A program made the translations under genes and the position numbers. From Litsea cubeba (taxonomy: Eukaryota > Streptophyta > Magnoliopsida > Laurales > Lauraceae), in assembly GCA_012931725.1 (NCBI GenBank), contig WHSA01000883.1:100742-164741 (forward strand): a DNA stretch of 64,000 nt. Direction: 5' to 3'. Positions within the stretch are counted from its first letter, which is position 1, and each line of letters starts with the position of its first letter. Below the pieces are notes generated by a model. The model had not been told where the DNA came from, made no database searches, and was given only the letters and a program-made list of their open reading frames with translations. Below are positions 1 through 12,000 of this stretch, piece after piece.

Positions 1-3000
1 GAAAAAATAAGCCCAAGAAAAATAAAGCCCTGAGAAAAAATAAAGACCTTGAGAAAGAAAAAATAAAGCCCTGAGAAAAATAAAGCCCTCGAGCAAAAAA
101 TAAAGCCCTGAGAAAAATAAAGCCTTGAGAAAAATAAAGCCCTGAAAAAATAAAGCCCTGAGAAATATAAGCCCTTGAGAAAAATAAAGCCCTAAGAAAA
201 TAATGCCCTGAGAAAATATAAAGCCCTGAAAAAACAAGCCAGCCCTTGAGAAAGGAAAAATAAAGGCCTCGAAAAGAATAAAGCCCTAAAAAAATAAAGC
301 CCTAAAAAAATATAACGCGCTGAGAAAAAATAAAGCCCTTAGAAAATAGAAAGCCCTGAGAAAAAATTAAGCCGTCAGAAATAATAAATCCCTGAGAAAA
401 AATAAATCCCTGAGAAAAATAAAGCCCTTAGAAATAATAAATCCCTAAAAAAATAAAGCCCTGAGAAAAAATAAAGCCCTAAGAAAATATATAGCCCTGA
501 TAAAAAAATAAAGCCTTTGAGAAAGAAAAAATAAAGCCCTCGAGAAAAAATAAAGCACTAAGAAAAAATAAAGCCCTCGAGAAAAAATAAAGCCCTGAGA
601 AAAAATAAATCCCTGAGAAAAAATAAAGCCCTAAGAAAAGATAAAGCCCTTGAGAAAGAAAAAAGAAAGCCCTCGAGAAAAAATAAAGCCCTGAGAAAAA
701 ATAAAGCCCTTGAGAAAAATAAAGCCCTGAAAAAAATAATGCCCTGAGAAAATATAAAGCCCTCGAGAAAGAAATAAAGCCCTGAGAAAATATAAAGCCC
801 AGAGAAAAAATAAAGCCTTGAGAAAAAATAAAGACCTTGAGAAAGAAAAAAATAAACCCTGAGAAAAAATAAAGCCCTCGAGGAAAAAATAAAGACCTGA
901 GAAAAAATAAAGCCTTGAGAAAAAATAAAGCCCTGAGAAAAAATAAAGCCCTTGAGAAAAATAAAGCCCTGAGAAAAAATAAAGCCCTTGAGAAAAAATA
1001 ATTTCTTAAGAAAATATAAAGCCCTGAGAAAAAATAAATCCCTTGATAAAGAAAAAATAAATCCCACGGGAAAAAATAAAGCCCTAAAAAATTGAAGCCC
1101 TTGAGAAAAAATAAAGCCCTGAAAAAAAAGCCCCTCGAAAAAAATAAGCAATGAGAAAATAAGCCCTGAGAAAATAGAAAAAGTCCTGAGAAAAAATAAA
1201 GCCTCAGAAATAATAAATCCCTGAGAAAAAATAAAGCCTTGAGAAAAAATAAAGCCCTGAGAAAAAATAAAGCCCTGATAAAATATAAAGCCCTCGAGAA
1301 AAAGTAAAGCCCTGAGAAAAAATAAAGCCCCTGTGAAAAAATAAAGCCCTGAGAAAAAATAAAGCCCTTGAAAAAATAAAGCCCTAAAAAATATATAGCC
1401 CTGATAAAAAATAAAGCCTTTGAGAAAGAAAAATAAAGCCCTTGAAAAACAAACACTAAGAAAAAATAAGCCCTCGAGAAAAAATAAAGCCCTGAGAAAA
1501 ATAAGCCCTTGAGAAAGAAAAAGAAAGCTCCTCGAGAAAAAATAAAGCCCTTGAGAAAAACAAAGCCTTGAGAAAAATAAAGCCCTTCGAAAAAATAAGG
1601 CCCTTGAGAAAGAAAAAGAAAAGCCCTTGAGAAAAAATAAAGCCATTGAGAAAAAATAAAGCCCAGGGAAAATATAAAGCCCTCGGGAAAAAATAAAGCC
1701 ATGAGAAAAAAAAGCCCAGAGAAAAAATAAAGCCCTGAGAAAAAATAAAGACCTTGAGAAAGAAAAAATAAAGCCCAGAGAAAAATAAAGCCCTCGAGCA
1801 AAAAATAAAGCCCTGAGAAAAAATAAAGCCTTGAGAAAAAATAAAGCCCTGAGAAAAAATAAAGCCCTGAGAAAATATAAAGCCCTTGAGAAAAAATAAA
1901 GCCCCGAGAAAAAGTAATGCCCTGAGAAAATATAAAGCCATGAGAAAAAACAAAGCCCTTGAGAAAGAAAAAATAAAGGCCCCGAAAAGAAAAAAAGCCC
2001 TAAAAAAAATAAAGCCCTCAAAAAAAATAAAGCGCCTAGAGAAAATAAAGCCCTTAGAAAATAGAATGCCCTGATAAAAAATAAAGCCGTCAGAAATAAT
2101 AAATTCCTGAGAAAAAATTAATCCCTGAGAAAAATAAAGCCCTTAGAAATAATAAATCCCTAAAAAAAATAAAGCCCTGAAAAAAATAAAGCCCACGAGA
2201 AAAAATAAAGCCCAAAGAAAATATATAGCCCTGATAAAAAATAAAGCCTTTGAGAAAGAAAAAATAAAGCCCTCGAGAAAAAATAAAGCAGTAAGAAAAA
2301 ATAAATCCCTCGAGAAAAAATAAAGCCCTGAGAAAAATAAAGCCCCTGAGAAAAAATAAAGCCCTAAGAAAAATAAAGCCCTTGAGAAAGAAAAGAAAGC
2401 CCTCGAGAAAAAATAAAGCCCTGAGAAAAATAAAGCCCTTGAGAAAACAAAGCCCTGAAAAATAATGCCCTGAGAAATATAAAGCCCTCGAAAAAAATAA
2501 AGCCCTGAGAAAATATAAAGCCCAAATAAAAATAAGCCCTGAAAAAAATAAAGCCCTCGAGGAAAAAAATAAAGCCTTGAGAAAAAATAAAGCCCTGAGA
2601 AAAAATTAAAGCCCTTCGAGAAAAAATAAAGCCATGAGAAAATATAAAGCACTCGAGAAAAAAATAAAGCCTGAGAAAAAATAAAGCCCTTGAGAAAAAA
2701 GAAAGGCCAGAGAAAAAATAAAGCCCTTGAGAAAAAATAAAGCTCTGAGAAAAAATGAAGCCCTTGAGAAAGAAAAAATAAAGCGCTGAGAAAAAATAAA
2801 GCCTTGAGAAAATAGAAAGCCCTGAGAAAAAATAAAGCCCTGAGAAAAATAAAAGCCCTGAGAAAAATATAAAGCCCTGAGGAAAAAATAAAGCCCTTGA
2901 GAAAAAGCACGGCTGAGAAAAAATAAAGGCCCTGAGAAAAAATAAAGCTCTGAAGAAAAACTAAAGCCTTGAGAAATAAAAATAAAGCGCTGAGAGAAAA

Positions 3001-6000
3001 ATAAAAGCCCTGAGAAAATAGAAAGCCCTGAGAAAAAATAAAGCCCTGAGAAAAAATAAATCCCTGAGAAAATATAAAGCCCTCGAGAAAAAATAAAGCC
3101 CTGAGAAAAAATAAAGCCCTTGAGAAAAATAAAGCCCTGAAAAAAATAAAGCCCTTGAGAAAAATAATTTCTTAAGAAAATATAAAGCCCTGAGAAAAAA
3201 TAAATCCCTTGATAAAGAAAAAATAAATCCCACGAGAAAAAATAAAGCCCTAAGAAAAATTGAAGCCCTTGAGAAAAAATAAAGCCCTGAGAAAAAATAA
3301 AGCCCCTCGAAAAAAATAAAGCACTGAGAAAAAATAAAGCCCTGAGAAAATAGAAAAAGTCCTGAAAAAAATAAAGCCTTCAGAAATAATAAATCCCTGA
3401 GAAAAGATAAAGCCTTGAGAAAAAATAAAGCCCTGAGAAAATATAAAGCCCTCGAGAAAAAGTAAAGCCCTTAGAAAAAATAAAGCCCTTATGAAAAAAT
3501 AAAGCCCTGAGAAAAAATAAAGCCCTTGAGAAAAAATAAAGCCCTAAGAAAATATATAGCCCTGATAAAAAATAAAGCCATTTGAGAAAGAAAAAGTAAA
3601 GCCCTCGAGAAAAAATAAAACATTAAGAAAAAATAAAGCCCTTGAGAAAAAATAAAGCCCTGAGAAAAAATAAAGCCCTTGAGAAAGAAAAAAGAAAGCC
3701 CTCGAGAAAAATAAAGCCCTGAGAAAAAACAAAGCCCTTGAGAAAAAATAAAGCCCTGAGAAAAAATAAGGCCCTTGAGAAAGAAAAAAGAAAGCCCTCG
3801 AGAAAAATAAAGCCCTGAGAAAAAATAAAGCCATTGAGAAAAATAAAGCCCAGGGAAAATATAAAGCCCTCGGGAAAAAATAAAGCCCTGAGAAAAAAAA
3901 ACCCAGAGAAAAAATAAAGCCCTGAGAAAAAATAAAGACCTTGAGAAAGAAAAAATAAAGCCCAGAGAAAAAATAAAGCCCTCGAGCAAAAAATAAAGCC
4001 CTGAGAAAAAATAAAGCCTTGAGAAAAAATAAAGCGCTGAGAAAAAATAAAGCCCTGAGAAAATATAAAGCCCTTGAGAAAAAATAAAGCCCCGAGAAAA
4101 AAAAAAGCCCAGAGAAAAAATAAAGGCCTGAGAAAAAATAAAGACCTTGAGAAAGAAAAAATAAAGCCCAGAGAAAAAATAAAGCCCTCGAGTAAAAAAT
4201 AAAGCTCTGAGAAAAAATAAAGCCCTGAGAAATAATAAAGCCCTGAGAAATAATAAAACCCTGAGAAAAAATAAAGCCCTTGAGAAAAAATAAAGCCATG
4301 AGAAAAAATAAAGCCCTTGAGAAAGAAAAAAGAATGCCCTCGAGAAAAAATAAAGCCCTGAGAAAATATAAAGCCCTCGAGAAAAAAATAAAGCCCTGAG
4401 AAAATATAAAGCCCAAAGAAAAAATAAAGCCCTGAGAAAAAATAAAGCCCTCGAGGAAAAAATAAAGCCTTGAGAAAAAATAAAGCCCTGAGAAAAAAAT
4501 AAAGCCTTTGAGAAAAAATAAAGCCCTGAGAAAATATAAAGCACTCGAGAAAAAATAAAGCCCTGAGAAAAAATAAAGCCCTTAAGAAAAAAGAAAGACC
4601 AGAGAAAAAATAAATCCCTTGAGAAAAAATAAAGCTCTGAGAAAAAAATGAAGCCCTTGAGAAAGAAAAAATAAAGCGCTGAGAAAAAATAAAGCCCGTA
4701 GAAAATAGAAAGCCCTGAGAAAAAATAAAGCCCTGAGAAAAAATAAAGCCCTGAGAAAATATAAGCCCTCGTGAAAAAAATAAAGCCCGGAGAAAAAAAA
4801 AAGCACTTGAGAAAAATAATTTCTTAAGAAAATATAAAGCCCTGAGAAAAATAAATCCCTTGATAAAGAAAAATAAATCCCACGAGAAAAAATAAAGCCC
4901 TAAGAAAAATTGAAGCCCTTGAGAAAAAATAAAGCCCTGAGAAAAAATAAAGCCCCTCGAAAAAAAATAAAGCACTGAGAAAAAATAAAGCCCTGAGAAA
5001 ATAGAAAAAGTCCTAAGAAAAAATAAAGCCGTCAGAAATAATAAATCCCTGAGAAAAGATAAAGCCTTGAGAAAAAATAAAGCCCTGAGAAAAAATAAAG
5101 CCCTGAGAAAATATAAAGCCCTCGAGAAAAAGTAAAAGCCCTGAGAAAAAATAAAGCCCTTATGAAAAAATAAAGCCCTGAGAAAAAATAAAGCCCTTGA
5201 GAAAAAATAAAGCCCTAAGAAAATATATAGCCCTGATAAAAAATAAAGCCTTTGAGAAAGAAAAATAAAGCCCTCGAGAAAAAATAAAACACTAAGAAAA
5301 AATAAAGCCCTCGAGAAAAAATAAAGCCGCTGAGAAAAAATAAAGCCCTTGAGAAAGAAAAAAGAAAGCCCTCGAGAAAAATAAAGCCCTGGGAAAAAAC
5401 AAAGCCCTTGAGAAAAAATAAAGCCCTGAGAAAAAATAAGGCCCTTGAGAAAGAAAAAAGAAAGCTCTCGAGAAAAATAAAGCCCTGAGAAAAATAAAGC
5501 CATTGAGAAAAAATAAAGCCCAGGGAAAATATAAAGCCCTCGGGAAAAAATAAAGCCCTGAGAAAAAAAAAAGCCCAGAGAAAAAATAAAGCCCTGAGAA
5601 AAAATAAAGACCTTGAGAAAGAAAAAATAAAGCCCAGAGAAAAAATAAAGCCCTCGAGCAAAAAATAAAGCCCTGAGAAAAAATAAAGCCTTGAGAAAAA
5701 TAAAGCGCTGAGAAAAAATAAAGCCCTGAGAAAATATAAAGCCCTTCAGAAAAAATAAAGCCCCGAGAAAAAATAAGCCCAGAGAAAAAATAAAGGCCTG
5801 AGAAAAAATAAAGACCTTGAGAAAGAAAAAATAAAGCCCAGAGAAAAAATAAAGCCCTTGAGAAAAAATAAAGCAGCAAGAAAAAATAAAGCCCTGAGAA
5901 AAAATAAAGCCCCTGAGAAAAAATAAAGCCCTAAGAAAAGATAAAGCCCTTGAGAAAGAAAAAAGAAAGCCCTCGAGAAAAAATAAAGCCCTGAGAAAAA

Positions 6001-9000
6001 ATAAAGCCCTTGAGAAAAATAAAGCCTTGAAAAAAATAATGCCCTGAGAAAATATAAAGCCCTGAGAAAATATAAAGCGCAGAGAAAAAATAAAGCCTTG
6101 AAAAAAAATAAAGACCTTGAGAAAGAAAAAATAAAGCCCTGAGAAAAAATAAAGCCCTCGAGAAAAAATAAAGACCTGAGAAAAAATAAAGCCTTGAGAA
6201 AAAATAAAGCCCTGATAAAAAATAAAGCCCTTGAGAAAAAATAAAGCCCTGAGAAAATATAAAGCACTCGAGAAAAAATAAAGCCCTGAGAAAAAATAAA
6301 GCCCTTGAGAAAAAAGAAAGGCCAGAGAAAAAATAAAGCCCTTGAGAAAAAATAAAGCTCTGAGAAAAAATAAAGCCCTTGAGAAAGAAAAAATAAAGCG
6401 CTGAGAAAAAATAAAGCCCTGAGAAAATAGAAAGCCCTGAGAAATAATAAAGCCCTGAGAAAAAATAAAGCCCTGAGAAAATATAAAGCCCTCGAGAAAA
6501 AATAAAGCCCTGAGAAAAAATAAAGCCCTTGAGAAAAATAAAGCCCTGAGAAAAAATAAAGCCCTTGAGAAAAAATAATTTCTTAAGAAAATATAAAGCC
6601 CTGAAAAAAAAAGCCCTTGATAAAGAAAAAATAAATCCCTCGAGAAAAAATAAAGCCCTAAGAAAAATTGAAGCCCTCGAGAAAAAATAAAGCCCTGAGA
6701 AAAAATAAAGCCCCTCGAAAAAATAAGCGTTAAAAAAAAATAAAGCCCTGAGAAAATATAAAAAGCCCTGAGAAAAAATAAAGCCGTCAGAAATAATAAA
6801 TCCCTGAGAAGAAATAAAGCCTTGAGAAAAAAAGCCCTGAGAAAAAATAAATCCCTGAGAAAATATAAAGCCCTCGAGAAAAAGTAAAGCCCTGAGAAAA
6901 AATAAAGCACTTGCGAAAAAATAAAGCCCTTGCGAAAAAATAAAGCCCTTGTGAAAAAATAAAGCCCTAAGAAAATATATAGCCCTGATAAAAAATAAAG
7001 CCTTTGAGAAAGAAAAAATAAAGCCCTCGAGAAAAAATAAAGCACTAAGAAAAAATAAAGCGCTCGAGAAAAAATAAAGCCCTGAGAAAAAAAGGAAGCC
7101 CCTGAGAAAAAATAAAGCCATTGAGAAAGAAAAAAGAAAGCCCTCGAGAAAAAATAAAGCCCTGAGAAAAAATAAAGCCCTTGAGAAAAAATAAAGCCCT
7201 GAGAAAAAATAAAGCCCAGAGAAAAAATAAAGCTCTGAGAAAAAATAAATCTCTGAGAAAAAATAAAGACCTTGAGAAAGAAAAAATAAAGCCCTGAGAA
7301 AAATAAAGCCCTCGAGCAAAAAATAAAGCCCTGAGAAAAATAAAGCCTTGAGAAAAAATAAAGCCCTGAGAAAAAATAAAGCCCTGAGAAAATATAAAGC
7401 CCTTGAGAAAAAATAAAGCCCTGAGAAAAAATAAAGCCCTGAGAAAATATAAAGCCCTCGAGAAAAAATAAAGCCCTGAGAAAAAATAAAGCCATTGAGA
7501 AAAAATAAAACCCTCGAGACAAATAAAGCCCTGAGAAAAAAAAAAGCCATTGAGAAAAAATAAAGCCCAGGGAAAATATAAAGCCCTCGGGAAAAAATAA
7601 AGCCCTGTGAAAAAAAAAGCCCAGAGAAAAAATAAAGCCTTGAGAAAAAATAAAGACCTTGAGAAAGAAAAAATAAAGTCCAGAGAAAAAATAAAGCCCT
7701 CGAGCAAAAAAATAAAGCCCTGAGAAAAATAAAGCCTTGAGAAAAAATAAAGCGCTGAGAAAAAATAAAGCCCTGAGAAAATATAAAGCCCTTGAGAAAA
7801 ATAAAGCCCCGAGAAAAAATAATGCCCTGAGAAAATATAAAGCCCTGAGAAAAAACAAAGCCCTTGAGAAAGAGAAAATAAAGGCCTCGAAAAGAAATAA
7901 AGCCCTCAAAAAAAATAAAGCGCTGAGAGAAAATAAAGCCCTTAGAAAATAGAAAGCCCTGAGAAAAAATAAAGCCTTCAGAAATAATAAATCCTTGAGA
8001 AAAAATAAATCCCTGAGAAAAAATAAAGCCCTTAGAAATAATAAATCCCTAAAAAAAATAAAGCCCTGAAAAAAATAAAGCCGTCGAGAAAAATAAAGCC
8101 CTAAGAAAATATATAGCCCTGATAAAAAATAAAGCCTTTGAGAAAGAAAAAATAAAGCCCTCGAGAAAAAATAAAGCACTAAGAAAAAATAAATCCCTCG
8201 AGAAAAAATAAAGCCCTGAGAAAAAATAAAGCCCCTGAGAAAAAATAAAGCCCTTGAGAAAGAAAAAAGAAAGCCCTAGAGAAAAAATAAAGCCCTGAGA
8301 AAAAATAAAGCCCTTGAGAAAAAAAAAGCCCTGAAAAAAATAATGCCCTGAGCAAATATAAAGCCCTCGAGAAAAAAATAAAGCCCTGAGAAAATATAAA
8401 GCCCAGAGAAAAAATAAAGCCCTCGACAAAAAAATAAAGACCTGAGAAAAAATAAAGCCTTGAGAAAAAATAAAGCCCTGAGAAAAAATAAAGCCCTTGA
8501 GAAAAAATAAAGCCCTGAGAAAATATAAAGCACTCGAGAAAAAATAAAGCCCTATGAAAAAATAAAGCCCTTGAGAAAAAAGAAAGCCCTGAGAAAAAAT
8601 AAAGCCCTTGAGAAAAAATAAAGCTCTGAGAAAAAATAAAGCTCTTGAGAAAGAAAAATTAAAGCGCTGAGAAAAAATAAAGCCCTGAGAAAAAATAAAG
8701 CCCTGAGAAAAAATAAAGCCCTGAGAAAAAAAAAAGCCGTCGAGAAAAAATAAAGCCCGGAGAAAAAATAAAGCCCTTGAGAAAACTAAAGCCCTGAAAA
8801 AAATAATGCCCTGAGAAAATATAAAGCCCTCGAGAAAAAATAAAGCCCTGAGAAAATATAAAGCCTAGAGAAAAAATAAAGCCCTGAGAAAAAATAAAGA
8901 CCTTGAGAAAGAAAAAAATAAAGCCCTGAGAAAAAATAAAGCCTTGAGAAAAAATAAAGCCCTGAGAAAAAATAAAGCCATTTGAGAAAAAATAAAGCCC

Positions 9001-9099
9001 TGAGAAAATATAAAGTACTCGAGAAAAGATAAAGCCCTGAGAAAAAATAAAGCCCTTGAGAAAAAAGAAAGCCCGAAGAAAAAATAAAGCCCTTGAGAA

Positions 9100-12000
9100 A
9101 AAATAAATCTCTGAGAAAATATAAAGCCCTTGAGAAAGAAAAAATAAAGCGCTGAGAAAAAATAAAGCCCTGAGAAAATAGAAAGCCCTGAGAAAAAATA
9201 AAGCCCTGAGAAAAAATAAAGCCCTGAGAAAAAATAAATCCCTGAGAAAAAATAAAGCCCTTAGAATTAATAAAGCCCTTGAGAACTGAGAAAAAATAAA
9301 GCCCTAAGAAAATATATAGCCCTGATAAAAAATAAAGCCTTTGAGAAAGAAAAAATAAAGCCCTCGACAGAAAATAAACCACTAAGAAAAAATAAAGCCC
9401 TCGAGAAAAAATAAAGCCCTGAGAAAAAATAAAGCCCCTGAGAAAAAATAAAGCCCTTGAGAAAGAAAAAAGAAAGCCCTCGAGAAAAAATAAAGCCCTG
9501 AGAAAAAATAAAGCCCTTGAGAAAAATGAAGCCCTGAGAAAAAATAATGCCCTGAGAAAATATAAAGCCCTCGAGAAAAAAAAAAAGCCCTGAGAAAATA
9601 TAAAGCCCAGAGAAAAAAATAAAGCCCTGAGAAAAAATAAAGACCTTGAGAAAGAAAAAATAAAGCCATGAGAAAAAATAAAGCCCACGAGCAAAAAATA
9701 AAGCCCTGAGAAAAAATAAAGCCTTGAGAAAAAATAAAGCCCTGAGAAAAAATAATGCCCTGAGAAAATATAAAGCCCGGAGAAAAAATAAAGCCCTTGA
9801 GAAAGAAAAAATAAAGGCCACGAAAATAAATAAAGCTCTGAGAAAAAATAAAGCCCTCGAGAAAAATAAAGCGCTGAGAAAAAATAAAGCCCTTGAGAAA
9901 AAATAAAGCCTTAAGAAAATATAAAGCCCTGAGAAAAAAATAAAGCCCTTGAGAAAGAAAAAATAAAGGACTCGAGAAAAAATAAAGCCCTAAGATAAAA
10001 TAAAGCCCTCGAGAGAAAATAAAACCCTGAGAAAAATAAAGTCCCTGAGAAAAAATAAAGCCCTGAGAAAAAAAAAAGCCCTTGAGAAAGAAAAAAGAAA
10101 GCCCTGGGAAAAAATAAAGCCCTAGAGAAAAAATAAAGCCCTCAGAGAAAAAATAAGCCCTAGAGAAAAAATAAAGACCTGATAAAAAATAAAGCCCTCG
10201 AGAAAAAATAAAGCCCTGAGAAAATATAAAGCCCAGAGAAAAAATAAAGCCCTGAGAAAGAATAAAGACCTTGAGAAAGAAAAAATAAAGCTCTGATAAA
10301 AAATAAAACCCTGAGAAATAATAAAGCCCTAAGAAATAATAAAACCCTGAGAAAAAATAAAGCCCTTGAGAAAAATAAAGCCCAGAGAAAAAATAAAGCC
10401 CTTGAGAAAGAAAAAAGAAAGCCTCGAGAAAAAATAAAGACCTGAGAAAAAACAAAGCCCTTGAGAAAAAATAAAGCCCTGAGAAAATATAAAAGCCCTC
10501 GAGAAAAAATAAAGCCCTGAGAAAAAATAAAGCCCTTGAGAAAAAGAAAGCCCTGAGAAAAAATAAAGCCCTTGAGAGGAAATAAAGCTCTGAGAAAAAA
10601 TAAAGCCCTTGAGAAAGAAAAAAGAAAGCCCTCGAGAAAAAATAAAGCCCTGAGAAAAAATAACGCCCTTGAGAAAAAATAAAGCCCCTGAGAAAAAATA
10701 AGCCCTTGAGAAAAAACTAAAGCCCTGAGAAAAAATAAAGCCCTGAGAAAATATAAAGCCCTTGAGAAAAAATAAAGCCCTGAGAAAAAATAAAGCCCTT
10801 GAGAAAAAATAAAGCCCTTGAGAAAAAATAAAGCCTTAATAAAATATAAAGCCCTGAGAAAAAATAAAGCCCTTGATAAAGAAAAAATAAAGCCCTCGAG
10901 TAAAAATAAAGCCCTAAGAAAAAATCAAGCCCGCGAGAAAAAATGAAGCCCGAACAAAAAATGAAGCCCCTCGAAAAAAATAAAGCGCTGAGAAAAAATA
11001 AAGCCCTGAGAAAATATAAAGCCCTGAGAAAAAATAAAGCCGTCAGAAATAATAAATCCCTGAGAAAAAATAAAGCCCTGAGAAAATATAACGCCCTCGA
11101 GAAAAATTAAAGCCCTGAGAAAAAATAAAGCCCTTGAGAAAAAATAAAGCCCTGAGAAAAAATAAAGCCCTTGAGAAAAAATAAAGCCCTAAGAAAATAT
11201 ATAGCCTTGATAAAAAATAAAGCCTTTGAGAAAGAAAAAATATAGCCCTTGAGAAAAAATAAAGCACTAAGAAAAAATAAAGCCCTCGAGAAAAAATAAA
11301 GCCCTTGAGAAAAAATAAAGCCCTGAGAAAAAATAAAGCCCTTGAGAAAGAAAAATGAAAGCCCTCGAGAAAAAATAAAGCCCTGAGAAAAAATAAAGCC
11401 CTTGAGAAAAAATAAAGCCCTGAGAAAAAATAAAGCCCAGGGAAAATATAAAGCCCTCGGGAAAAAATAAAGCCCTGAGAAAAAATAAAGCACAGAGAAA
11501 AATAAAGCCCTGAGAAAAAATAAAGACCTTGAGAAAGAAAAAATAAAGCCCTGAGAAAAAATAAAGCCCTCGAGCAAAAAATAAAGCCTTGAGAAAAAAT
11601 AAAGCACTGGGGAAAAATAAAGCCCTGAGAAAATATAAAGCCCTGAGAAAAAATAATGCCCTGAGAAAATATAAAGCCCTGAGAAAAAATAAAGCCGTTG
11701 AGAAGGAAAAAATAAAGGCCTCAAAAAGAAATAAAGCCCTGAGAAAAAATAAAGCCCTCGAAAAAAATAAAGCGCTGAGAAAAAATAAAGCCCTGAGAAA
11801 ATAGAAAGCCCTGAGAAAAAATAAAGCCGTCAGAAATAATAAATCCCTGAGAAAAAATAAAGCCCTTAGAAATAATAAATCCCTGAGAAAAAATAAAGCC
11901 CTGAGAAAAAATAAAGCCCACGAGAAAAAATGAAGCCCTGAGAAAAAATAAAGCCCTCTAGAAAAAATAAAGCCCTAAGAAAAAATAATGCCCTCGAGAA

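Noticed and set aside
479..2910. Long - strand reading frames with FIFSQG/LYFFSGL/LFFLRAL repeats (also elsewhere in the satellite)
   Set aside because: They arise from a stop-free tandem unit with a period near a multiple of three. They overlap in several frames and lack any gene-like start or composition.
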